Positions 22,326-29,941 of a DNA stretch of 64,000 nucleotides are shown here, in pieces. The stretch's first letter is position 1. Each line of letters starts with the position of its first letter. Both the position numbers and the translations under genes were made by a program. The stretch lies in the NCBI RefSeq assembly GCF_013623905.1, contig NZ_JABKDD010000007.1, forward strand, positions 62,001 through 126,000, given 5' to 3'. The DNA is from Brevibacterium sediminis (lineage in GTDB: Bacteria; Actinomycetota; Actinomycetes; Actinomycetales; Brevibacteriaceae). The notes under the pieces were generated by a model. It saw only the letters and a program-made list of their open reading frames with translations. It ran no database searches and was not told the DNA's origin.

Positions 22326-22355
22326 GAGGGCGTCAGACTTCGGTTTGGCGCCCTC
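22326..22355 (+). terminator. Hairpin after cysK
   Basis: GAGGGCG/CGCCCTC arms (22326-22332, 22349-22355) lie 17 bp past the cysK stop. It may reduce read-through into cysE. Confidence 0.4.
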
Positions 22356-22454
22356 GCTGTCTGAGACGTTCCCTGTCGGAGGGTCGCGGGAATTCTTCCG
22401 ACCGGATCCGACTTGCACGAGATAGACCGAGACGACTGAGCAAGGGAGTCAATG

Positions 22455-23129
22455 ATGAAGGCACTGTGGGCAGCGGCCGCGGCAGCTGCGGGGGCGGCCG
22501 CCTTTGGGCTGAGCCGACCCGGTGTGCGCGAGACGCTGAGAGAAGACCTCGAGACGGTGAAGCGACGCGATCCGGCGGCGCGCAATGATTTCGTCTCCCT
22601 GGTCTCCTACCCCGGGATGCATGCCATCTGGGCGCACCGCGGACTCCACCGGCTGTGGCAGCACGATGCCGGAAAGGTTCCGGCGCGACTGATGTCCCAG
22701 CTCGTGCGGACGCTGACCGGGGTGGAGATCCACCCAGGGGCCAGGATCGGGCGTCGCTTCTTCATCGACCACGCCAACGGAGTCGTCATCGGGGAGACCT
22801 CGGAAGTCGGCGACGATGTCATGCTCTACCATCAGGTCACCCTCGGCGGTACGTCGATGGCACAGACGAAGCGCCACCCGACGATCGGCAACCACGTGCT
22901 CGTCGGAGCCGGGGCGAAGATCCTCGGCCCCGTCGTCGTCGGCGACAACTCCGCGGTCGGAGCCAACGCCGTCGTCGTCAAGGACGTGCCGGCCGACTCG
23001 AGCGCTGTCGGCATCCCCGCGACCGTGCGCTCGAAGAAGAAGGACGGCGCCGCTTCGGCGAAGGCGGGAGCCGAGTCGTCGACGACGCACCCGGATTTCG
23101 TCCTCGAGGATCCGGCCCTCTGGATCTGA
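22455..23129 (+). CDS. cysE: Serine O-acetyltransferase
   Basis: A 224-residue acetyl-CoA-dependent enzyme making O-acetylserine, the substrate of the cysK product upstream. The left-handed beta-helix hexapeptides are clear: [20 protein letters not shown], then [15 protein letters not shown] and [19 protein letters not shown]. Catalytic His residues lie in DHANG and LYHQVTL. AAGGGAG (22442-22448) favours ATG 22455 over the adjacent ATG 22452. The C-terminus beyond the helix is Lys/Ala/Ser-rich and long, and does not end with the Ile that usually docks into CysK: it ends PALWI, so the terminal Ile is in fact present. Confidence 0.94.
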   Translation: MKALWAAAAAAAGAAAFGLSRPGVRETLREDLETVKRRDPAARNDFVSLVSYPGMHAIWAHRGLHRLWQHDAGKVPARLMSQLVRTLTGVEIHPGARIGRRFFIDHANGVVIGETSEVGDDVMLYHQVTLGGTSMAQTKRHPTIGNHVLVGAGAKILGPVVVGDNSAVGANAVVVKDVPADSSAVGIPATVRSKKKDGAASAKAGAESSTTHPDFVLEDPALWI

Positions 23130-23150
23130 GTCCACCGCCGCGGCCATGCT

Positions 23151-23179
23151 CCGGTTCGCTGCTGTGCTCAGCGAACCGG
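23151..23179. terminator. Hairpin terminator after cysE
   Basis: Perfect 11-bp arms, CCGGTTCGCTG with CAGCGAACCGG, enclose a 7-nt loop 21 bp past the cysE stop. Confidence 0.6.
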
Positions 23180-23193
23180 TCTCGGCGAACAGA

Positions 23194-23237
23194 CACGAAA
23201 AGCGGTTCCTGCCTACGGGCGGGAGCCGCTTTTCGTG
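23194..23237. terminator. Second hairpin downstream of cysE
   Basis: 12-bp perfect arms, CACGAAAAGCGG with CCGCTTTTCGTG, extend inward with further pairs. The right arm carries a TTTT run, so it can terminate on either strand. Confidence 0.5.
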
Positions 23238-23240
23238 CAT

Positions 23241-23304
23241 TGTTGGGTCGATCCACGGTGAAAATCGGGCTGGAACCGCGGAAACACCGTGGATCGACCC
23301 AACA
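23241..23304. repeat. 20-bp inverted repeat with 24-nt loop
   Basis: Positions 23241-23260 and 23285-23304 are exact reverse complements (arm begins TGTTGGGTCGATCC). It is the third consecutive hairpin in a 345-bp gene-free stretch between cysE and the flavin operon. Terminator, MITE-like remnant and regulatory RNA are all possible. Confidence 0.5.
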
Positions 23305-23402
23305 GTCGACCGTTTGCGATCATGGCCTCGCGTCCCACCCAGGTGACCGCTCTGGGGCCGGGAATACTTTCGCGACCATCTCTGTTAAGATTTCAACTAG
23401 TT

Positions 23403-23418
23403 ACTTCAAAATTGAAGT
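23403..23418. promoter_or_regulatory. Probable MarR operator of the flavin operon
   Basis: ACTTCAAAATTGAAGT is a perfect 16-bp palindrome in locally AT-rich DNA, 58 bp before the operon start. It lies just downstream of TAAGAT (23386-23391), a plausible -10. The MarR-family gene closing the operon is the obvious candidate to bind it. Confidence 0.6.
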
Positions 23419-23475
23419 TAGTCCAATCAGCAGGGCGGACGCGAGAACCGCAGCAGCCCAGATGCAGGAGGCGTC

Positions 23476-24666
23476 ATGGAATTCGGAATCTTCACCATCG
23501 GCGATGTCACCACCGACCCCACCGACGGCACCACCGTCAGCGAACACCAGCGGATCAAGAACACCGTCGAGATCGCCAAGAAGGCCGAGGAGGTCGGACT
23601 CGACGTCTTCGCCACCGGGCAGCATCACAACCCGCCCTTCGTGGCCCCGGCGAACCCGCCGGTCCTTCTGGCCAACATCGCCGCACAGACGGAGAAGCTC
23701 GAACTCTCGACGGCGACCACGCTCATCACCACGACCGATCCCGTGCGCATCGCCGAAGACTACTCGTACGCGCAGCACCTCTCCGACGGTCGCATCAGCC
23801 TGATCATGGGCCGCGGCAACACCGGCCCCGTCTATCCGTGGTTCGGCAAGGACATCCGTGCCGGCATCCCGCTGGCGGTCGAGAACTACAACCTGCTCTA
23901 CCGTCTGTGGCGTGAGAAGAACCTCGACTGGGAAGGCAAGTTCCGCACACCGCTCAACGGCTTCACCGTCACCCCGACCCCACTGGACGAAGTGCCGCCG
24001 TTCGTCTGGCACGGTTCGATCCGCAGCCCCGAGATCGCCGAACAGGCCGCCTACTACGGTGACGGGTTCTTCCATAACAACATCTTCTGGCCGACCTCGC
24101 ACACTGCGCGGATGGTTCAGCTCTACCGTCAGCGCTATGAGTACTACGGCCACGGCACGGCCAGCCAGGCGATCGTCGGCCTCGGCGGTCAGGTATTCAT
24201 GCGCAAGAACTCCCAGGACGCCGTCCGCGAGTTCCGTCCCTACTTCGACAACGCCCCGGTCTACGGCCACGGACCCAGCCTCGAGGACTTCTCGACGCAG
24301 ACTCCGCTGACCGTCGGCTCGCCGCAGCAGGTCATCGAGCGGACCCTGAGCTTCCGGGACTGGGCTGGGGACTACCAGCGCCAGCTCTTCCTCATCGATC
24401 ATGCGGGACTGCCGCAGAAGACGGTGCTCGAACAGCTCGACCTCCTCGGCGAAGAGGTCATTCCCGTCCTCCGTGAGGAGTTCGCGAAGGGCCGCCCGGC
24501 CGACGTCCCCGACGCTCCCACCCACGAATCCCTCGTCATCCGCCATCGCGAAGGCCGGGACCCGATCCCCGGCGGCGGAGAAGGTTCCCGCGCCTTCGAG
24601 GACCGTCAGGCACGCGCCGCCGAAGCGGCCCAGAATCCGACACAGGAAGGAGCCGACCGCTCATGA
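23476..24666 (+). CDS. LLM-class FMN-dependent monooxygenase (CE1758 type)
   Basis: A 396-residue luciferase-like TIM barrel. MEFGIFTIGD at the N-terminus, ATGQHHNPPFVAPANPPVLL and SDGRISLIMGRGNTG match the family, and the C-terminal 50 residues are polar and probably flexible. It would use reduced FMN and O2. The next gene overlaps by ATGA and encodes an FMN reductase of the CE1759 type, the expected partner that supplies FMNH2. The substrate is unknown; a MarR regulator in the operon suggests a response to an aromatic or oxidising compound. Confidence 0.9.
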   Translation: MEFGIFTIGDVTTDPTDGTTVSEHQRIKNTVEIAKKAEEVGLDVFATGQHHNPPFVAPANPPVLLANIAAQTEKLELSTATTLITTTDPVRIAEDYSYAQHLSDGRISLIMGRGNTGPVYPWFGKDIRAGIPLAVENYNLLYRLWREKNLDWEGKFRTPLNGFTVTPTPLDEVPPFVWHGSIRSPEIAEQAAYYGDGFFHNNIFWPTSHTARMVQLYRQRYEYYGHGTASQAIVGLGGQVFMRKNSQDAVREFRPYFDNAPVYGHGPSLEDFSTQTPLTVGSPQQVIERTLSFRDWAGDYQRQLFLIDHAGLPQKTVLEQLDLLGEEVIPVLREEFAKGRPADVPDAPTHESLVIRHREGRDPIPGGGEGSRAFEDRQARAAEAAQNPTQEGADRS

Positions 24667-25376
24667 GCACGAACACGATGAACATCGTGGCCGTGACCAC
24701 CTCCCTGAGCGAGGACTCGACCACGCTCAAGCTCACGAACCGGATCCTCGGTCAGACCGCCTCGGCGGGGGAATCGGTGGGCATCGACGTGACCACGGAC
24801 GTCATCAACGTCCGCAACCTCGCCACCGCGCTCACGGATATGACCCTGACCGGGTTCCGCTCCGAAGCGTTGGAGCAGGCCTTCGCGACCATCGCCGCCG
24901 CCGATGCGATCGTCACCGTCGCACCGGTGTACAAGGCAGCCCCCGTCGGCCTGCACACCTTGTTCTGGCAGCTCGTCGACGACAGGGCGCTGAGCCGCAA
25001 GCCCGTGCTCATCGCCTCCACCGGCGGCACTGCCCGCCATTCGCTGGCCGGGGACGCGGTGCTGCGGCCGATGCTGTCCTACCTCAAGGGCATCGTCGTG
25101 CCCACCACGGTGTTCGCCGCGACCGACGACTGGGGAACCGTCGAAGGCGGCCGTGCGCTGACCGCCCGGATCCGTCAGGCGGGGGAGGAACTCGTGTCCC
25201 TGACCGCAGCGATCATCGGCGCCGGAAACGACGACCTCGCCGAGGTGGCCGACCCCGATTCGCACGCAGGTGCAGGGGCGAACGCGACCCGGGGCACCTC
25301 CTCGGCGAATCGCGGAATCGTCGACGAATTCGACCCCGCGAACGTCACCCCGTTCGCGCAGCTGCTCGAGGGCTGA
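24663..25376 (+). CDS. NAD(P)H-dependent FMN reductase (CE1759 type)
   Basis: A 237-residue flavodoxin-like reductase. It shows the N-terminal phosphate-binding strand IVAVTTSLSEDS, the middle segment ADAIVTVAPVYKAAPVGLHT and STGGTARHSLAGD, all typical of NADPH-dependent FMN reductases. The start overlaps the monooxygenase stop (ATGA), indicating co-translation and a two-component monooxygenase. The C-terminal 40 residues are Ala/Gly/Asn-rich. Confidence 0.9.
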   Translation: MSTNTMNIVAVTTSLSEDSTTLKLTNRILGQTASAGESVGIDVTTDVINVRNLATALTDMTLTGFRSEALEQAFATIAAADAIVTVAPVYKAAPVGLHTLFWQLVDDRALSRKPVLIASTGGTARHSLAGDAVLRPMLSYLKGIVVPTTVFAATDDWGTVEGGRALTARIRQAGEELVSLTAAIIGAGNDDLAEVADPDSHAGAGANATRGTSSANRGIVDEFDPANVTPFAQLLEG

Positions 25377-25377
25377 G

Positions 25378-25842
25378 ATGACGGAGATCAGATTCGGGCT
25401 CGGAAGGGAGGCGCTGGCGCAGAACGCGTGGCGGACCTATTTCGAGACCTCGCAGCGCCTCCGTCAGGCCCTCGAGGTCCAGCTCAAGGACGATGCAGGG
25501 CTCGACGTCAGCGACTACAACACTCTGCTCCTGCTGTGGGAGGCGCCGGAGCGGACGCTGACGATGAGTGCCCTGGCGAAGAAGCTCGTCTTCTCGCCGT
25601 CGCGGCTGAACTATCGGATCAAGGTCCTCGTCGACGCGGGACTGGTGACGAAGACCCAGTGTCTCGATGACGGGCGTGCCCACAATGTCGCTCTCACCGA
25701 GGCGGGGGCGCGGGCATTCCTGTCCGCCGGGTCCCAGCACAAGAGCTATGTCGACGAGATCTTCTTCGATCATGTCAGCGATGCCGAACTCGAGGTGATC
25801 GAGGCCGTCTTCACTCGGATCGGAAGAGCGCTGCCCGAGTGA
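25378..25842 (+). CDS. MarR family transcriptional regulator
   Basis: A 154-residue winged-helix repressor. The HTH region is LTMSALAKKLVFSPSRLNYR, the wing is TKTQCLDDGRAHNVALTE, and flanking helices provide dimerisation. It starts one base after the FMN reductase stop, so it is the third gene of the operon and probably represses it from the 23403-23418 palindrome. A single Cys lies in the wing; a redox role is possible but unproven. Confidence 0.9.
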   Translation: MTEIRFGLGREALAQNAWRTYFETSQRLRQALEVQLKDDAGLDVSDYNTLLLLWEAPERTLTMSALAKKLVFSPSRLNYRIKVLVDAGLVTKTQCLDDGRAHNVALTEAGARAFLSAGSQHKSYVDEIFFDHVSDAELEVIEAVFTRIGRALPE

Positions 25843-25897
25843 CGAGGCGCGTCATCTCAGAGTGACGAATCCCTCGGCACCGGGCCTGGCCGCGTGC

Positions 25898-25903
25898 CAC
25901 AAT
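25898..25903 (+). promoter_or_regulatory. -10 box of the 2-hydroxyacid dehydrogenase gene
   Basis: CACAAT ends 6 nt before ATG 25910. The intervening GAGGGC is too close to the start to be a ribosome binding site. Confidence 0.4.
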
Positions 25904-25909
25904 GAGGGC

Positions 25910-26854
25910 ATGTCCATCACCACAATCGCCTTCCCGAACTCCGAGCTCCGCAACCGTGTGATCGCTCGGATCCCCGCTCACCAGCGCGCGAACGTCGACC
26001 TCGTCGTCTTCTCCGATTCCGAACGGTCGGCCAAGCTCAGTCGTGACGATGTCGATGTCGTCATCCTGCCGTACATGGATTCCGGGCCGACGATCGAGCT
26101 GCTCGACGAGCTGCCCAACCTGCGCATGGTCATCACTCAGACGACCGGATTCGATCCCGTCGCCCACCTGCCCGAACGCGGAATCCAGGTGGCGACCGCC
26201 TCCGGCGTGCACACCGGGGGCACCGCCGAGCTCGCCCTGGCGCTGACCCTGGCCAGCCTGCGCGGAATCGATGACGCCGTGCGCTCGCAGGTCTCGCGGG
26301 TATGGGAGCACCAGCGTCACCGCTCGCTGCAGGACCGGCGGGTGATGATCATCGGCGTCGGCGAGATCGGCTCGGCCATCGCCGACCGCTTCGACCCCTT
26401 CGAAGTCCAGCTCACCCGAGTGGCCTCGACCGCACGTGAGGACGAGCGCGGGAAGATCCACGGCGTCGACGAGCTGCCGGAACTACTGCCCCACACCGAG
26501 GTGGTCGTGCTCATCACCCCGCTCAACGAGGGCACCCACCACCTCGTCGATGAGAAGTTCCTCAGCCTGCTTCCCGACAATGCGCTCATCGTCAACGTCG
26601 CCCGCGGCAAGGTCGTCGACACGGAGGCGCTTGTGGCGGAACTCGCCGCGGGCCGGCTCCATGCCGCCCTCGACGTCACCGATCCGGAGCCGCTGCCGCG
26701 CAACCACGCGCTGTGGGGCACCCCGAACACCCTCATCACACCCCATGTCGGAGGCGACACCTCGGCGTTCGAACCACGGGTCGTGAAGATCCTCGCCGAG
26801 CAGGTCAGGCGGATCAACGACGGCGAGCAGCCGGTCAACCTCATCAAGGCCTGA
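25910..26854 (+). CDS. D-isomer-specific 2-hydroxyacid dehydrogenase
   Basis: A 314-residue NAD(P)-dependent dehydrogenase. The Rossmann motif is IIGVGEIGSAIADR; NVARGKVVDTEAL carries the catalytic Arg region, DVTDPEPLPRNHALW the Glu and TPHVGGDTS the His. The catalytic domain is interrupted by the nucleotide domain, as in the family. The substrate is unknown. It is monocistronic, between the flavin operon and ilvD, and ATG 25910 is chosen from the -10 spacing. Confidence 0.9.
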   Translation: MSITTIAFPNSELRNRVIARIPAHQRANVDLVVFSDSERSAKLSRDDVDVVILPYMDSGPTIELLDELPNLRMVITQTTGFDPVAHLPERGIQVATASGVHTGGTAELALALTLASLRGIDDAVRSQVSRVWEHQRHRSLQDRRVMIIGVGEIGSAIADRFDPFEVQLTRVASTAREDERGKIHGVDELPELLPHTEVVVLITPLNEGTHHLVDEKFLSLLPDNALIVNVARGKVVDTEALVAELAAGRLHAALDVTDPEPLPRNHALWGTPNTLITPHVGGDTSAFEPRVVKILAEQVRRINDGEQPVNLIKA

Positions 26855-26959
26855 GATGCCGTGAGCTGGGGCCCGAGGCGCAGCGAATCGCGGGCCTGAA
26901 TCGCCGGCAATAGGTCACGCGAATCTGACCTAAGCAGGGCCGGAACATGGCCCCGCGGT

Positions 26960-27007
26960 CGGACTCTCGCATGGTTCCCACGAGAGGTTCCACCATGCGA
27001 GAGTCCG
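26960..27007. terminator. Inverted repeat between 2-hydroxyacid dehydrogenase and ilvD
   Basis: 15-bp perfect arms (26960-26974 and 26993-27007, CGGACTCTCGCATGG), extended by one T-A pair. It ends 25 bp before the ilvD -10 box, so it could terminate the upstream gene or bind a regulator of ilvD. Confidence 0.5.
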
Positions 27008-27031
27008 GCATGCGGATGCTGAAATCGGGCG

Positions 27032-27037
27032 TAGCAT
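27032..27037 (+). promoter_or_regulatory. -10 box of ilvD, leaderless arrangement
   Basis: TAGCAT ends 6 nt before ATG 27044; no ribosome binding site precedes the start. Confidence 0.5.
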
Positions 27038-27043
27038 GCCTGC

Positions 27044-28756
27044 ATGAGCATCGATACAGACAACACCACTCCCGACATCAAACCCCGTTCTCGCGATGTC
27101 ACGGACGGCCTCGAGGCCACCGCCGCACGCGGCATGCTGCGCGCCGTCGGCATGGGCGACGACGACTGGGTGAAGCCGCAGGTCGCGATCGCGACATCGT
27201 GGAATGAGATCACCCCCTGCAACATGTCGCTGCAGCGTCTCGGTTCGGCCGCCAAGGAAGGCGTCCACGAGGCCGGTGGCTTCCCGCTGGAATTCGGCAC
27301 CATCTCCGTCTCGGACGGAATCTCGATGGGCCACGAGGGAATGCACTACTCGCTGGTCTCCCGCGAGGTCATCACCGACTCCGTGGAAACCGTGATGAGC
27401 GCCGAACGACTCGACGGCTCCGTGCTCATGGCCGGCTGCGACAAGTCGATCCCCGGAATGCTCATGGCCTCCGCCCGCCTCGGGCTCTCGAGCGTCTTCC
27501 TCTACAACGGTTCGATCATGCCCGGAACCGCGAAGATGGAGGACGGCTCGGAGAGGGAAGTCACCCTCATCGACGCCTTCGAAGCCGTCGGCGCCTGCCG
27601 TGCGGGCACCATGTCCCAGAAGGACGTCGACGCCATCGAGCGCGCCGTCTGCCCCGGTGAGGGTGCCTGCGGCGGAATGTACACCGCGAACACGATGGCC
27701 TCGGCCGCCGAGGCCATGGGCATGTCCCTGCCGGGCTCGGCTGCTCCGCCGGCCATCCACCGCAACCGCACGATGTTCGCTCGCAAGTCCGGTGAGGCTG
27801 TTGTCAACATGCTGCGCCAGGGCATCACCACGAAGGACATCATCACCCGCGAATCGCTGCACAACGCGATCGCCGTGGTCATGGCCTTCGGCGGTTCGAC
27901 GAACTCGGTCCTCCACCTGCTGGCCATCGCGCACGAAGCCGGAGTGGAGCTCGAACTCGATGACTTCAACCGCATCGGCGACAAGGTTCCGCACCTGGGC
28001 AACGTCAAGCCCTTCGGACAGTACGTGATGAACGACGTCTTCAAGATCGGCGGCGTGCCCGTGATCATGAAGGCTCTCCTCGATGCCGGTCTGCTCAACG
28101 GCGACTGCCTGACCGTGACCGGCAAGACCGTGGCCGAGAACCTTGAGTCGATCAACCCGCCAGACCCGGACGGGAAGATCCTGCGCGCGCTCAACAACCC
28201 GATCCACGCCACCGGCGGCCTCACTGTGCTGCAGGGATCGTTGGCTCCCGAGGGTGCGGTCGTGAAGTCCGCGGGCTTCGACGCCGATGTCTTCGAGGGC
28301 ACCGCTCGCGTCTTCGACCAGGAGCAGCCGGCCATGGACGCCGTGCTCAATGGAGAATTGAAGAAGGGCGACGTCGTCGTCATCCGCTATGAAGGACCCA
28401 AAGGCGGACCCGGAATGCGCGAGATGCTCGCGATCACCGGCGCCATCAAGGGCGCGGGCATCGGCAAGGACGTCCTGCTGCTCACCGACGGTCGCTTCTC
28501 CGGCGGTTCGACCGGCCTGTGCATCGGCCACATCGCCCCCGAGGCAGTCGACGGCGGTCCGATCGCGCTCGTCGAGGACGGTGACAAGATCACCGTCGAT
28601 ATCGCGGCCCGCTCGATCGAGCTCCACGTCGACGAGGAGGTGCTGGCCGAGCGTCGCAAGACCTGGACGCTGCCCGAGAACCACCGCCTCACCGGTGTGC
28701 TCGGCAAGTACGCGAAGCTCGTGCAGTCGGCATCGAAGGGCGCGGTCTGCTTCTGA
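27044..28756 (+). CDS. ilvD: Dihydroxy-acid dehydratase
   Basis: A 570-residue Fe-S dehydratase forming the 2-keto acids of valine and isoleucine synthesis (third common step). Cluster and active-site motifs: [22 protein letters not shown] and [17 protein letters not shown], plus [14 protein letters not shown] near the C-terminus. Length is typical. It is separate from ilvBNC (12 kb downstream), behind its own promoter, and followed by a strong hairpin. Confidence 0.97.
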   Translation: MSIDTDNTTPDIKPRSRDVTDGLEATAARGMLRAVGMGDDDWVKPQVAIATSWNEITPCNMSLQRLGSAAKEGVHEAGGFPLEFGTISVSDGISMGHEGMHYSLVSREVITDSVETVMSAERLDGSVLMAGCDKSIPGMLMASARLGLSSVFLYNGSIMPGTAKMEDGSEREVTLIDAFEAVGACRAGTMSQKDVDAIERAVCPGEGACGGMYTANTMASAAEAMGMSLPGSAAPPAIHRNRTMFARKSGEAVVNMLRQGITTKDIITRESLHNAIAVVMAFGGSTNSVLHLLAIAHEAGVELELDDFNRIGDKVPHLGNVKPFGQYVMNDVFKIGGVPVIMKALLDAGLLNGDCLTVTGKTVAENLESINPPDPDGKILRALNNPIHATGGLTVLQGSLAPEGAVVKSAGFDADVFEGTARVFDQEQPAMDAVLNGELKKGDVVVIRYEGPKGGPGMREMLAITGAIKGAGIGKDVLLLTDGRFSGGSTGLCIGHIAPEAVDGGPIALVEDGDKITVDIAARSIELHVDEEVLAERRKTWTLPENHRLTGVLGKYAKLVQSASKGAVCF

Positions 28757-28826
28757 TCCAGTTCTAGGTCCGTTGCTGATTCCGCTTGCCTTCGGGTGAC
28801 GCTCAGCGATATGGAACGGTTTCACC

Positions 28827-28871
28827 ATCGCCGAGGCGGTGCAGACGTCACGTCTGCACCGCCTCGGCGAT
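28827..28871. terminator. Terminator after ilvD built from two copies of a recurrent 12-mer
   Basis: 21-bp perfect arms (28827-28847, 28851-28871) with a 3-nt TCA loop. Each arm contains TCGCCGAGGCGG or its complement, the 12-mer repeated across the window. Confidence 0.65.
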
Positions 28872-28914
28872 CGGCTCTAGGATGTAGGTCACACGACTTC
28901 AGGAGAGGAACACA

Positions 28915-29856
28915 ATGCGCATCGTCGTTCTCGATGACTATCAGCAGGTGGCAGGCAAGTTCGCGGACTGGAGCGGTCTCGACGCCGAGGTCGAGTTCAT
29001 CGATCGTCACATCGTCGACGACGATGACCTGGTGCAGGTCCTCTCCGGCGCCGAGGTGGCTGTGGCGATGCGGGAGCGAACCGCCTTCACCGCCGGCCGG
29101 CTGGAACGGCTGCCGGACCTCCGTCTGCTCGTGACCACGGGACGGGTCAACGCCTCCATTGACGTGGAGGCGGCGCGTGCGCAGGGGATCGTGGTCTGCG
29201 GAACCGAGTCGACCACCTCGGCGACACCGGAGCTGACCTGGGGACTCATCCTTTCCGTTCTGCGCAGCATCCCGGCCGAGGACGCCGCTGTCCGAGGCGG
29301 CGGCTGGCAGTCGACCGTCGGGGGAGACCTCGATGGGCACCGCCTCGGCGTGGTCGGTCTGGGACGTCTGGGAACGAAGGTCGCGCGGGTCGGTGCGGCC
29401 TTCGGAATGGACGTCGTGGCGTGGAGCCAGAACCTCGACGCGGAACGGGCGGACGCCCTGGGCGTGCGCGCGGTGAGCAAGGACGAACTGTTCTCCACCG
29501 CGGACGTGGTGACGATCCACTACAAACTCAGCGACCGCAGCCGAGGACTCGTGGGAGCCGCCGAACTTGAGACGATGAAGCCCGACAGCATCCTCGTCAA
29601 CACCTCGCGCGCCGGACTCGTCGACACCGACGCGCTCATCACCATGCTGGAAGCAGGTGGGATCCGTGGGGCCGGACTCGACGTCCACGACGAAGAGCCG
29701 CTGCCGGTGGACCATCGCCTCCGCAGCACACCGCGCACTGTGCTCACCCCGCACCTGGGATACGTCACCGAAGACACCTATCGGATCTTCTTCACTCAGG
29801 CGGTCGAGGACATCGCAGCCTGGGTCACAGGAGAGCCGATCCGCGTGCTGGGCTGA
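28915..29856 (+). CDS. D-2-hydroxyacid dehydrogenase family protein
   Basis: A 313-residue NAD(P)-binding dehydrogenase: GVVGLGRLGTKVARV is the dinucleotide fold, NTSRAGLVDTDAL the Arg/Asp region, DVHDEEPLPVDHRL the Glu region and TPHLGYVTEDTY the His. An AGGAGAGGA ribosome site precedes ATG 28915. It lies 85 bp before the benzoylformate decarboxylase-like gene on the same strand and may share its pathway, for example a 2-hydroxy/2-keto acid pair. The exact substrate is unknown. Confidence 0.88.
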   Translation: MRIVVLDDYQQVAGKFADWSGLDAEVEFIDRHIVDDDDLVQVLSGAEVAVAMRERTAFTAGRLERLPDLRLLVTTGRVNASIDVEAARAQGIVVCGTESTTSATPELTWGLILSVLRSIPAEDAAVRGGGWQSTVGGDLDGHRLGVVGLGRLGTKVARVGAAFGMDVVAWSQNLDAERADALGVRAVSKDELFSTADVVTIHYKLSDRSRGLVGAAELETMKPDSILVNTSRAGLVDTDALITMLEAGGIRGAGLDVHDEEPLPVDHRLRSTPRTVLTPHLGYVTEDTYRIFFTQAVEDIAAWVTGEPIRVLG

Positions 29857-29941
29857 TGCGCCAACGGATATGGTGAGGTGGGAGAGGCGCCACGCAACTC
29901 GGCTCCTCCGTGCGAGAACTATGAACGAAAGCAGAGGCACA

